Translations under genes and position numbers: made by a program | Shown here: piece after piece, positions 14,850 to 23,895 of the stretch | How the letters are laid out: each line of letters begins with the position of its first letter | Position numbering within the stretch: the first letter of the stretch is position 1 | NCBI GenBank assembly: GCA_039025395.1 | Contig: JBCCOK010000001.1 | Location: forward strand, 75,773-139,772 | DNA: 64,000 bases | From: Hoeflea_A sp039025395 | Lineage (GTDB): Bacteria; Pseudomonadota; Alphaproteobacteria; Rhizobiales; Rhizobiaceae | Reading direction: 5' to 3' | Notes under the pieces: model-generated | Seen by the model: the letters and a program-made list of their open reading frames with translations, nothing else | Databases searched by the model: none | Told to the model about the DNA's origin: nothing

Positions 14850-15998
14850 GTGAAGACGCTAATCAGGCCTGTCATTTACTCGTTCGGCCTTCTCTTTCTG
14901 GCTGTGCTGGCCTTGGCCGGCATTGGTTATGGTTACAGCCACTACCTTGCAAACTATGAATATCAGTTTCGCGCATGGCCGGACCCTTCTCAGTTCGATG
15001 CACCCGTCGCCCTTCAAACCGATACGCCGCGATACGCACGAATCCTTTCCATTCAGGGAGGTGCGCTCCTCGGGCTCGCCGATCTTGAAGTCCTCAGCGC
15101 CATTGAAGAAAGGTCGGGGCAGCCGATCTACGAACTGTTCGACTTTGTCGCAGGCTCTTCGACCGGCGCGATTATCGCAACCCTGCTCCTGCTTCCTCAA
15201 GAAGATACCGGCAAACCCATGAGTGCCGCCGAGGCAATTCGCGCTTACGATGAATTTGCCAGCTCGATCCTGAGCGCACCCGCCTATCATAATATCCTGA
15301 CAACCTACGGCTTCTTCGGTCCGGCTCTTACCAACTGGAAGCGGGTGGAAACGGCTCAACAACTCTTCGGCACAGCGCAGTTCGCTGACCTGCTGCGTCC
15401 GACCATGTTTCCCTCCTATTCTCAAAAGACCGGCGATCTCAAAATGTTTCGAAACTGGGATGCCCTTGAGGCAAACATTTATCTGTGGCCTTTGGTTTCT
15501 GCTGTCACATCGGTCCCGAGCGTATTTCCTGCAATCGCCCTGATCGGCAATGAACCGGGCTCATATTTTTACGGCGATCCCGCACTCGTTTTGAATCAGC
15601 CAGCAAACGAAGCCTATCTCCACGCACGCACCAATCTGGACGATATAGAAAAATTTCAGGTTGTCGCGCTCGGCAGCAAACGCGACTTCACCATTACTGA
15701 CGACATTGGTGTCAGAGGCGGTATGCTCGCCTGGTTTACCCCCGCATTCAGGTTGCTTTATCGTGGTCAATCCGACGTAAGCTACGGCGCCCTCGACCGG
15801 CATGCCAGCTTCGATTCCAGTGTCGACGTGTCCCTGACCGTTCTTTCACCGAGTGTACCGGGAAACACAAGCAGTTTGGATCCGTCTGCAAGCAATCGTG
15901 AGTTCATTCGTGAGAAGGGACGCGAATATATAGCCAAAAACGGCGACGCAATCGACAAGCTTGTCAAGGAACTGACTGACAAACCCTCGCAACCCTAG
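14850..15998 (+). CDS. Patatin-like phospholipase family protein with an altered oxyanion loop
   Basis: The product is 382 aa, starting at GTG with a good ribosome-binding site. Residues 5-30 form a membrane anchor or signal (VIYSFGLLFLAVLALAGIGYGY). The patatin fold is seen in ILSIQGGALLGLADLEVLSAIEE, where the usual G-G-x-R-G is G-G-A-L-L-G, in FVAGSSTGAI with the nucleophilic Ser, and in YGDPALVLNQPA, which keeps the dyad Asp but not the usual DGG/DGA. It resembles CBASS/eukaryote-type patatins in the N-Q-P-A element. The lost Arg may change activity. It is divergent from the other lipolytic pair, with no cyclase or other defence partner next to it. Confidence 0.8.
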   Translation: MKTLIRPVIYSFGLLFLAVLALAGIGYGYSHYLANYEYQFRAWPDPSQFDAPVALQTDTPRYARILSIQGGALLGLADLEVLSAIEERSGQPIYELFDFVAGSSTGAIIATLLLLPQEDTGKPMSAAEAIRAYDEFASSILSAPAYHNILTTYGFFGPALTNWKRVETAQQLFGTAQFADLLRPTMFPSYSQKTGDLKMFRNWDALEANIYLWPLVSAVTSVPSVFPAIALIGNEPGSYFYGDPALVLNQPANEAYLHARTNLDDIEKFQVVALGSKRDFTITDDIGVRGGMLAWFTPAFRLLYRGQSDVSYGALDRHASFDSSVDVSLTVLSPSVPGNTSSLDPSASNREFIREKGREYIAKNGDAIDKLVKELTDKPSQP

Positions 15999-16137
15999 AC
16001 AGCCGGTTCACGCCTGAAAGACCGACGTCAACCTCCAATTACACAATGAAACAATCGCACTGTTCCGCGATATAATGTGTTTTCTGCTGTTTTACTTTCC
16101 CTGCGGATTTGCGTCGGCGATCACCATCTGCCGAAAG

Positions 16138-16515
16138 TCACAAAGTAATAACCTGGTCGGGTGCTGCTGGCGCCAGCGCCGCATAAAGCTGCGGAAAGCA
16201 TCCGACGTGGACACCATCAACGACATCCTTCGGTGTCACCTCGCCTGTTCCGCATTGATGAAATTCGCCTTCGGCGAGATTGCGCCTAAGGGCGCACTGA
16301 TCGCACAACATCAGGAGTATGTTCTTGTCAGCCGCAATACGCGCAAGCCGTTCTCCAATCGGGTCGCCCTTGCGCAGCATAAAGACATTGTCGTCGAAGA
16401 AGAACATTCCGACGACCTCCACGCCATGCCCGCCGTCTTCGAGCTGTGGCAGGATCATGGTACCAAGCTTGTACGTTGCGGCCATGTTTGTGGCAAAAAC
16501 GTAGGCAACTTTCAT
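16138..16515 (-). CDS. DsrE-family sulfur-carrier-like protein
   Basis: The product is 125 aa. It has an alternating beta/alpha layout starting MKVAYVFATNMAATYKLGTMILPQL, then VVGMFFFDDNVFMLRKGDPIGERL, ILLMLCDQCALRRNL and CFPQLYAAL. The DsrE fold binds persulfide on a conserved Cys; the CDQC pair and the Cys in HQCGTGE are candidates. GAGGAGATCC gives a strong ribosome-binding site. No other sulfur-relay gene lies beside it. A GTTATAAC palindrome sits in the upstream gap near 16610, as a possible regulator site. Confidence 0.75.
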   Translation of the reverse strand: MKVAYVFATNMAATYKLGTMILPQLEDGGHGVEVVGMFFFDDNVFMLRKGDPIGERLARIAADKNILLMLCDQCALRRNLAEGEFHQCGTGEVTPKDVVDGVHVGCFPQLYAALAPAAPDQVITL

Positions 16516-16779
16516 GTTCGGATCTCCTCTGGTTTTTTTCAGGTCAAATCTGCGCTATCGGCAAACCTTAGCAGCGCTCCCATGCGCGGTCAGTCCGTTT
16601 GATAGTAAATGTTATAACGTTACACAAGTCAGCTCTGTCGGTCGTCAATAGACCGTACTCGCTCAAATCCGTAACGGCTCAACGATGGGTGATATTGCAG
16701 GCCTGTAAATTGAAGATTGCAGGTGCAGCAGCAGAAGCTTAGCTTGGGATATGAACGGGTTGTGGGGGCAACAGTCCAG

Positions 16780-18686
16780 ATGAGAGTTTGTGCGCTTCTG
16801 ATCGCAATCATGCTGGCATGTGTTGCTGCATCCTACGCAGTCGAAATCGAAGCGCCGGAACTCGTTCTTCATGACGTACCCTTCGAGGTGGTCATCAAGA
16901 CCACTGAAGGCCAGCTTGCCGCCGGTCAAAACACAATTCTTGAAGTCGCTGGGCGCAATTATCCCTTATCGCTAGTCGATGGCACCAACACGCTCTCGGC
17001 CCAGCTTGACGAAGGTTGGAGCAGCATAATTCGGCTTCTTGGCGCAGACGGAACGGTTCTGGCGTCTTCCGATATCAGCGCGATGCCTGGATGGCTATCG
17101 CTGCTTCCCGCGCTATTGGCCATTGCCACAGCGCTTGCGGTCCGACAGGTCATACCAGCCTTGTTTTTTGGCCTTTGGATCGGAGGTGCTTTGGCACACG
17201 GGCTTTTCTGGTCGTCCGCATGGACTGGCCTGCTGGATGTTGTGCCCAAACACGTCATTGGCGGTCTTGAAGACACCGACCATTTGGCGGTTGTGCTGTT
17301 CACCTTTCTGATCGGCGGAATGGTCGGAATCGTGTCGAAGAACGGCGGCACCGCCGGTATCGTCGAATGGGCCGTGCGGTTTGCCGATTCGCCGCGCAAG
17401 GGTCAGGTCGCCACCGGCGCACTGGGTCTGGGCATTTTCTTCGATGACTATGCGAATACGATGATCGTTGGCACCACCATGCGGCCGGTAACCGACCGGT
17501 TGCGGATCTCCCGCGAGAAACTTGCCTATCTGGTCGACTCCACCGCGCATCGGTCGCGACGATTGCACTGGTCACCACTTGGATCGGTTTCGTCGTTGCG
17601 CTGATTGCCGAGAGCCTCAGCACGTTTGAGGGTTTCGAAGGTTCGGCCTACGGCGTCTTTCTCAATTCGATTCCCTACAGTTTCTACCAGTTCCTTGCGA
17701 TCGCATTCGTTTTCATCATTGCCTTCACGGGCAGACACTTCGGACCGATGCTAACCGCGGAACGGCGAGCCAGCACACTCGGCCTGCTCAGCCGCCAAGA
17801 CGCCCACCCCGGGGAAACGGATGCCGAAGCAAAAGACCGGGAGCCGAAGCCCGACAAACCGAAACGCGCCATCAACGCCGTGCTGCCGATCGTGGTGCTG
17901 GTTTTGGGAACATTCGCAGGCCTCTATGCAACCGGCCAAAACGATGCGAGCGCCGGACAGCCGCTTCATACCGTCATTGGCAGCGGCGATCCGTTCACCG
18001 CGATGATGTGGGCATCGCTTGTCGCGGTGCTCGTTGCCGGAGCCCTTTCCATGGGTCAGGGCATTCTGACATTGGCCGAAACCGCCGACGCCTGGTTTGC
18101 AGGCGCGCGCACAATGTTCCTGACCATCATTATCCTGTCGCTCGCCTGGGCACTGGCGGACGTGAATGACCCGCTTCACACCGGACCTTACCTGACATCC
18201 ATGCTCAGTGAGCGCGTCCCGCCTGCAGTTATCCCGAGTGTCGTGTTTGTTCTGGCTGCAGTAACGGCCTTTGCAACTGGATCAAGTTGGGGTGTTATGG
18301 GAATCATCATGCCGTTAGCGGTCCCGCTGATCTGGTCGGTGATGCTGGCAAACGGGCTGGACGAAGAAGGTCTGCACCTCGTTTACGCCACGGTTGCCGC
18401 CGTCATAAGCGGCGCAGTTTGGGGTGACCATTGCTCGCCCATCTCCGACACGACAATCCTGTCGTCCCTCGCCAGCGGTTGCGATCACATTGACCATGTC
18501 CGCACGCAAATCCCTTATGCTGTTCTCGTCGGCGCGTTCGCGCTCGCCGCCATTTTTGGCGCGAGCAGCTTTGGTCTGCAATGGTGGCTGTGTTTGCTGG
18601 CTGGTCTGATCTTGCTTCTTGTTTGGATTTTCCCGGTCGGCGCAAATGAAGGCGAACGCCAGAGAACCAAGGACAAAATAGCCTGA
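16780..18686 (+). pseudogene. NhaC-family Na+/H+ antiporter, interrupted by a single-base frameshift
   Basis: Two frames together encode one antiporter of about 635 aa. The N-terminal part (16780-17604) has a signal peptide and an extracytoplasmic segment, then helices up to KLAYLVDSTA. The next bases read GCG CAT CGG TCG in frame 1, but one extra base after GCG CA would give STAPSVATIALVTTWIGFVVAL and continue through the rest to SSWGVMGIIMPLAVPLIWS and GDHCSPISDTTILSS, the family signature. A one-base deletion near 17549 is therefore the likely cause. It may be a real inactivating mutation or a sequencing error. ATG at 16780 begins a clean signal peptide; an upstream in-frame start lies at 16717. 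Confidence 0.85.
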
Positions 18687-18714
18687 AACGGCTTTCAGCC
18701 AAGATGACCGCCAT

Positions 18715-18948
18715 TTAGTGCAAGCTGAGCAGAACCTCTATGTCCCTTTGGCTGAGCCGCTTTAGCAGAGCTTTTTCTTCCACCAGCAGTTCCGCCTCAC
18801 CGTCGATATAGTCGACCATACGGGATGCGATTTCACTGGTTGGCCGGTAGTACAAGTCTGTTTCCGACCGGCTTAGCCGACCCAGAAGTCGCTGGAGCAG
18901 TCGTTTCTGCCGTTCAGAGTCCAGATCTTTGCGCTTGTCTTTCAGCAT
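18715..18948 (-). CDS. Small hypothetical protein, 77 aa
   Basis: The product is charged and helical (MLKDKRKDLDSERQKRLLQRLLGRLSR, then EAELLVEEKALLKRLSQRDIEVLLSL), without Cys or membrane segments. I do not recognise a family. It lies convergent to the antiporter gene and 156 bases before the DUF533 gene stop on the same strand. The steady heptad-like Leu spacing suggests a helical hairpin or coiled coil. It may or may not be translated. Confidence 0.45.
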   Translation of the reverse strand: MLKDKRKDLDSERQKRLLQRLLGRLSRSETDLYYRPTSEIASRMVDYIDGEAELLVEEKALLKRLSQRDIEVLLSLH

Positions 18949-19104
18949 GCAATCGAAGGGTCCGTTTGCTTCGTAAAAGAAAATAGCGCATAAGGCTCAG
19001 CCGCCAATGCCGCCGCAGACGATAATCACTTACCGGCCTTACGTTTCCGTGACCCGCCAAGGTATTTGGTATTGTTCAGAACCGGGTCTTTGGACGGCCG
19101 CGTC

Positions 19105-19869
19105 TCAAGAGCGGGCTGCAGCCTCCGGATCGAATTGCGCTTCTATCTCCTGAACCAGACCGGCAGGCAGCGACATGGCCTGCGCCAGATCACTGAGATA
19201 TTTGCGTTCGGCCGGGTGATCCGGATCGATCGCCAGCCGCGAAGCAAGGTAGATTTCGCTGGCCTGTTCCAGCCCGTTTGCGTAAGCCGCAATTTGCGCC
19301 ACCGTTGGCGGATTGCGCAGGACATCGAAAACAACCGCCTTGGCCTCGGCATCGAGCGCCAATCGGTCAACCGCATCGAACACGGCAGCCTGCTCATCCT
19401 GATCAATATGACCGTCAGCATTTGCCGCAGCTATCATCGCTTTGACCAGTGCCAGCTGCATCGGTTGCCCTGAAGCATCTTCGTTCAGCGCCGGGTCAAA
19501 ACTTTCCGGTGTCGCAAGCTGCACCTGCTGTCCATGGCCTTGCGTTGGAGCCGGAGCGTCCATGCCCGATTGCCAGTTCTGATAGGCCTTAAGGGCAAGC
19601 GCCCCGAGAACGGCCGAGCCTCCATAGCCCAGTGCACCGCCGGCCATCTTTTTCGCCTTCTTGCGCATTTTCTTGTTGCCGACCAGAGCGCCAAGCAAAC
19701 CGCCCGCGGCCAGGCCGCCGGCAAGGCCACCAGCAGCACCCCCGGGGAAATTTCCAAGCAAAGCAGAAACGCCGGATGCTTCGGCCTGCTGAGCCGGCTG
19801 TGCCTGGTCTTGAGCTGTAGGCGCGTTGCCGACGCCAACTAATTGTTCGAACAGTTGATTGATGTTCAT
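19105..19869 (-). CDS. DUF533 / TerB-like protein
   Basis: The product is 254 aa from MNINQLFEQLVGVGN, with AAAGGG upstream. A Gln/Ala linker is followed by a Gly-rich amphipathic stretch (GGLAGGLAAGGLLGALVGNKKMRKKAKKMAGGALGYGG) characteristic of DUF533. A TerB-like helical domain from about residue 155 (LALVKAMIAAANADGHIDQDEQAAVFDAVD) contains the acidic D-G-H-I-D-x-D-E loop that may bind a metal. The cellular role is unknown. A longer frame upstream to 19974 has no support. Confidence 0.82.
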   Translation of the reverse strand: MNINQLFEQLVGVGNAPTAQDQAQPAQQAEASGVSALLGNFPGGAAGGLAGGLAAGGLLGALVGNKKMRKKAKKMAGGALGYGGSAVLGALALKAYQNWQSGMDAPAPTQGHGQQVQLATPESFDPALNEDASGQPMQLALVKAMIAAANADGHIDQDEQAAVFDAVDRLALDAEAKAVVFDVLRNPPTVAQIAAYANGLEQASEIYLASRLAIDPDHPAERKYLSDLAQAMSLPAGLVQEIEAQFDPEAAARS

Positions 19870-20042
19870 TTGCTGAGACCCTTTTTCGTGCGCCGCGTTC
19901 GACCATCGCCGGGACTGGCGAGCCGGTTGTGATAAGAATTCCATCGCCATGCCTGGATATGGAAATTTGCGCATATAGTACCAAATTGGTTTTTTGTTAC
20001 CTGGTAATCGGATTTTTCGATCAAAAGACAGGCCAAGTCTCG

Positions 20043-21212
20043 CTAAGCTGCGGGAACTCTTGTGCGATACAGCACCTCGCCCTGAAACAATCTTCGCGCG
20101 GTCCTGTAGACGGTTGCCCGCTCGACCTTGATGCCTGCACGCGTCTGACTGATTTCGGCACCCACCAACGTTATGCCGGAGGGGTGGCCAATACGGATTT
20201 CATTGCCTTCAGGAGCCGAGACCGACTCGGACGCGATCGTGCCGGAAATTCGGCATGCCGCGGCAAGACACAACGCACCGGTAATCGGGATCGCCCGGTG
20301 AGGACGGCCCATCGAGATCATGCGGCATGCGATGTCATGATCCGCCGCCTGTAAGTCTTGCCCCGATAGAAGCGGCGCGGCGACCGGCGCTGTGAGCAAT
20401 GCGATCTTCGGCTGGCTGGCCTGGCGGGCGGCGTCCGAAAGATCGCGAGTCATCCCCATCCGCACGGAAGCCGCTTGCCGGATCTTTTCAAGCCTCGCCA
20501 AAAGCAGAGTGTCCTGCTCTATGTCATCGGGGGTCTCGGCGCCTGAGAGACCAAAATCCGCGGCGCGTACGAAAACGCACGGATTGGATGCATCGACGAG
20601 GCTTGCCTCGACCAGCGCCTCGCCGTGGACTTCGATCGGGTCGACGGCATTGCCGGTTGGCAGAACGCCGCTCGTCCTTGCGCCCCCGGGATCGAGGAAG
20701 TCGAGCCGGATCGGCGAGCCGGTGCCGGACACGCCATCGATATGCATGTCGCCATCGATGTCTGCGCGCCCCTGCGACACCATAAAATGGGCGTGAACGA
20801 TCTTGTTCGTGTTGGTGTTGTGGATGCGAACCATCATCGGCCCGTCCACTGCAGGGCCGACAAGACCCTCATCGACCGCAAATGGCCCGACCGCAGAGGT
20901 CATGTTCCCGCAATTGCCCGCATAATCGACACTGGCGTCACGCGGCGAGACCTGGCAGAAGGTGAAGTCGACATCGGCGTCCGGGCAGCTTGCGGGCGCA
21001 ATGATGCAGACCTTGGACAGCGATGAGATACCACCGCCCATTCCGTCGAGTTGACGCTCAAACTGATCCGGCGAACCCATGGCCGCCAAGAAAATCGCGG
21101 TCCAGTCTTCGCGCTCGGCCGGCAGGTCTTCATGACGGAACATCAGGGCCTTGGACGTCCCGCCCCGCATGAACACACATCTGATCGCCTTTTGAGGCAC
21201 GGTCTGAAACAC
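20043..21212 (-). CDS. PrpF-family isomerase/tautomerase
   Basis: The product is 389 aa. The N-terminus MFQTVPQKAIRCVFMRGGTSKALMF has the MRGGTSKG-like signature of PrpF, and GGGISSLSKVCIIAPA, YAGNCGNMTSAVGPFAVDEGL and the Cys in that segment are catalytic in the two-domain diaminopimelate-epimerase fold. Members isomerise aconitate-like acids: 2-methylaconitate in PrpF, 4-oxalomesaconate in GalD. The gene stands alone, with a quinone-reductase-like gene upstream on the same strand, so the substrate is open. The 30-kb distant sugar-acid cluster at the right edge does not link to it. Confidence 0.88.
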   Translation of the reverse strand: MFQTVPQKAIRCVFMRGGTSKALMFRHEDLPAEREDWTAIFLAAMGSPDQFERQLDGMGGGISSLSKVCIIAPASCPDADVDFTFCQVSPRDASVDYAGNCGNMTSAVGPFAVDEGLVGPAVDGPMMVRIHNTNTNKIVHAHFMVSQGRADIDGDMHIDGVSGTGSPIRLDFLDPGGARTSGVLPTGNAVDPIEVHGEALVEASLVDASNPCVFVRAADFGLSGAETPDDIEQDTLLLARLEKIRQAASVRMGMTRDLSDAARQASQPKIALLTAPVAAPLLSGQDLQAADHDIACRMISMGRPHRAIPITGALCLAAACRISGTIASESVSAPEGNEIRIGHPSGITLVGAEISQTRAGIKVERATVYRTARRLFQGEVLYRTRVPAA

Positions 21213-21293
21213 TCCTGCCGGTATCTAACGCAATTCAGTCTAAACCGTCCACGGACGGATCGGAACTGCCGAAAGCATCGCGTTCTTTCACCT

Positions 21294-21884
21294 CTATCGA
21301 AACTTGAGCATGCGCGTATGGACACGCTCCAGGAACGAGGAACGGCTCGCCTGCGTCGATACATCCATCAGATAATGAATCATGACAACTTTCCTGCACC
21401 GTTTGGCAAAAAGCGCCCGCATGCCGCGCGTCAGCGTGCGCAGGCCGGGATGACCGACAACCAGGCTCCACCAGCGCGAAGCGCCGCATGTGGTAACGAC
21501 GCCAAGGGCATGGATATGCGTCATGAGGGGGGTGATCCCGCCCGAGTCCTTGTCGATCCGGAAAGAGATTTCCGGTGTCCAAACCCGGTCGAGCCACCCT
21601 TTGAGAACTGCCGGCAGTCCATACCACCATGTCGGGTAGACGAACACGATGCCCTGCGCCCACTTCAGGTGGTCGACATGTTCGGGAAACGGGTGGGTAC
21701 CGCCGGTTTGCTCATTGTAGTGCCGACGCTCCTCGCGTCCCATGACGGGGTCAAAACCGATGGCATAGAGATCGAGAAGGCGTGTTTCGTGGCCCGCCTC
21801 CCCTAAAGCAGTAAGAACAGTGTCACGAACAGCAGCACAAAAACTGTCCTCGACCGGATGGCAATAGACAACGAGAATGTTCAA
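21294..21884 (-). CDS. Flavodoxin-fold NAD(P)H oxidoreductase (KefF/MdaB-like), second copy
   Basis: The product is 196 aa. MNILVVYCHPVEDSFCAAVRDTVLTAL is the FMN-binding N-terminus, WAQGIVFVYPTWWYGLPAVLKGWLDRVW the conserved flavin/NADPH loop, and TTCGASRWW the second FMN loop. Such enzymes carry out two-electron reduction of quinones or other acceptors. The gene starts ten bases after the stop of a paralogue with the same plan, so a tandem duplication in the operon is likely. It could supply electrons to the FAD-linked oxidase pathway upstream, but no partner is shown by sequence. Confidence 0.85.
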   Translation of the reverse strand: MNILVVYCHPVEDSFCAAVRDTVLTALGEAGHETRLLDLYAIGFDPVMGREERRHYNEQTGGTHPFPEHVDHLKWAQGIVFVYPTWWYGLPAVLKGWLDRVWTPEISFRIDKDSGGITPLMTHIHALGVVTTCGASRWWSLVVGHPGLRTLTRGMRALFAKRCRKVVMIHYLMDVSTQASRSSFLERVHTRMLKFR

Positions 21885-21893
21885 GCTTGGACC

Positions 21894-22475
21894 TCAGAAT
21901 GCGGACATCGACCTGCCGACACGCGAGATGAATGCACTTCGGGTGACATCGGTAGACCGGTTCATGTCATAGTGGGCAAGGTAACGGAAACGCGCACCGG
22001 GTTTGACGATTGCCCGCAAAACACGGGTTACGGACTTGCGCGGAGGATCACCAACCAACCATGCCCGCAGGCGCGAACCGCCATAGGTTGTAACAACGGA
22101 AACCTTGCCGATATTGTGAAGGCAAGGCTGCGCTGAGCCTCCAACCATGTTGAACGACACGCCTGGAAGAAACACGCGGTCGAAAAATCCCTTCAAGATA
22201 GCCGGGTAGCCGAAATTCCAAACCGGAAAACTCAACACCAGGGCATCTGCAGCCTGCAAGCGCTGTACATAGCTTCGTACTGGCTCAATGTTGACCTCGG
22301 TATCATGATAGGCCAGCCGCTCCTCGCGGGTCAGCCGGGGGTCGAAATCCTCCCCATACAGATCGCAATCATCGACCTCATGGCCGGTTTTTTCAAGCTG
22401 CTCGACAATCAGACGGTGCAGGTGCCCATTGAAGCTTTCACGGACCGGATGTGCATGCAGGACGAGAATACGCAA
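21894..22475 (-). CDS. Flavodoxin-fold NAD(P)H oxidoreductase, first copy, TTG start
   Basis: The product is 193 aa. A longer frame to 22568 begins inside the upstream oxidase gene with unrelated sequence. The likely start is the TTG at 22475, which gives (M)RILVLHAHPVRESFNGHL and lies four bases after the stop of the FAD-oxidase gene. The FMN motifs are VLSFPVWNFGYPAILKGFFDRVF and TTYGGSRLR. It shares the whole domain plan with the next gene. Together they probably form a heterodimer or have divided tasks in the same pathway. Confidence 0.8.
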   Translation of the reverse strand: MRILVLHAHPVRESFNGHLHRLIVEQLEKTGHEVDDCDLYGEDFDPRLTREERLAYHDTEVNIEPVRSYVQRLQAADALVLSFPVWNFGYPAILKGFFDRVFLPGVSFNMVGGSAQPCLHNIGKVSVVTTYGGSRLRAWLVGDPPRKSVTRVLRAIVKPGARFRYLAHYDMNRSTDVTRSAFISRVGRSMSAF

Positions 22476-22479
22476 GGTT

Positions 22480-23895
22480 TTACTCTGCCGCTTCCCGACG
22501 AGCCTGCAAGCCCTTGAACATCCAGGTTTGGCCCGAGGCGTAATCGTATTCGGGGTCGTCCCAGGCAATCATTTTTCCCGGGTTGAGCAAACCCTTGGGA
22601 TCGGCCTCTTTTTTGAAGGCAAGCTGGACCTCGTCGGTTTGCTTCATCCCGCCTTCTTCCAGCGTGTAACGGTGCGGATTGAAAATCGGGGCACCTTCCG
22701 CATTGAAGATATCCATGATCTCTTCAAGGCGCTCATCGCTGCTGTAACGCACCATTGTCAGACCGAAACAGGTGATATCACCGTCGAAGCGGACAAACTC
22801 CAGATGGTCGATGATCTCGCCTTCGAACATTGTGTGGAGTTTTTCGATCGTCTCCAGATGTGAAGGAAATGGATAGAGCACCTGGAGGTAGGTGATTGAC
22901 GGATCGACCCGCAAGCCGCGCAACGTCGTGTGGTTCCATGAAATTTCGAAGGCTGCGGGAATCCCCTTCAGGCTGTCTTTGTCCATCTCCGCCGAGTTGA
23001 ACGCGAGACGCCCGCCAGCTTCTTCCGTCAAGGTAACGAAAGCATCCATGGCATGCGGCGCAACCATGAAGATGCACACGCTGTCGCCATCCTCGATAAA
23101 GGGCCGATGACGCTTGAAGTAGTCCTGCGGTGCGGGCGCGGCGACGACACCGTTGAGCTTCAGCAAAAGGCCATCCTGCCGCCCGATCATGTCGGAAAAC
23201 CGCGTTGCATCCATGAAGGATTGAAAAGCAACGAGAACGTCGACCCATTCATAGGCAGGCGCAAGCGGCAGTTCGATTTCCGTAATGATACCGTTGGTGC
23301 CGTAAGCGTGAGTGACCTTGTGCAGTTCACGGCCCTTGAGCTCAAGCACCCGCGGCTCCGCCTCCATGGTGACAACCCGCAGCCGGATAATGTTGCCCCA
23401 GTCACGCAGCCCGCCCCAGGTACACGAACCGATGCCGCCTGAACCTCCGGCAATGAAACCGCCGACAGTCGCGGTATGGTAAGTTGACGGGTGCATGCGC
23501 ATTTCCTGACCGCTTTCACGCACCGCCTTGTCAAGGTCGGCACACACGACGCCCGGCTCGCACACGACCCGCCCATTGGCGATTTCCTTGACGGAATTCA
23601 TCTCTGCCAGTGAAAGGACGACACCTCCCGACAGCGGCATCGCCTGGCCGTAATTTCCGGTGCCGGTCCCACGAGGCGTTACCGGGATATCATGCCGGTA
23701 GCAGGCCTTGAGAACACGGATAAGCTCCGCCTCGCTCTTGGGCGAGACAATCAGGTCACCGCACACATCGTCGAGCTGTTTTTTGAGGATCGGCGAGTAC
23801 CAGTAGAAATCCCGGCTCTTCTGTTGAACGATCCGCTCGTTATCTTCCTGCTTGATATCGGAGATCTCACTCCGCAGCGCGTCGAGGTTCTGCAT
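22480..23895 (-). CDS. FAD-linked oxidase (GlcD/PCMH-type)
   Basis: The product is 471 aa. An FAD-binding PCMH domain is clear from RGTGTGNYGQAMPLSGGVVLSLAEMN and HTATVGGFIAGGSGGIGSCTWGGLRDWG, followed by a GlcD-type C-terminal domain ending KEADPKGLLNPGKMIAWDDPEYDY. Such enzymes oxidise hydroxy acids or N-heterocycles and reduce a carrier or quinone. The LNPGKM motif is typical of glycolate/lactate-type oxidases. The gene overlaps the upstream amidohydrolase by 29 bases and is followed by two flavodoxin-fold reductases. The role is probably ring or side-chain oxidation in the degradation of the imported N-compound. Confidence 0.88.
   Translation of the reverse strand: MQNLDALRSEISDIKQEDNERIVQQKSRDFYWYSPILKKQLDDVCGDLIVSPKSEAELIRVLKACYRHDIPVTPRGTGTGNYGQAMPLSGGVVLSLAEMNSVKEIANGRVVCEPGVVCADLDKAVRESGQEMRMHPSTYHTATVGGFIAGGSGGIGSCTWGGLRDWGNIIRLRVVTMEAEPRVLELKGRELHKVTHAYGTNGIITEIELPLAPAYEWVDVLVAFQSFMDATRFSDMIGRQDGLLLKLNGVVAAPAPQDYFKRHRPFIEDGDSVCIFMVAPHAMDAFVTLTEEAGGRLAFNSAEMDKDSLKGIPAAFEISWNHTTLRGLRVDPSITYLQVLYPFPSHLETIEKLHTMFEGEIIDHLEFVRFDGDITCFGLTMVRYSSDERLEEIMDIFNAEGAPIFNPHRYTLEEGGMKQTDEVQLAFKKEADPKGLLNPGKMIAWDDPEYDYASGQTWMFKGLQARREAAE

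Noticed and set aside
14850..15998. Patatin as a possible anti-phage (CBASS) effector
   Set aside because: No nucleotide cyclase, Cap2/Cap3 or other defence gene is adjacent, and the neighbours are lipolytic envelope proteins.
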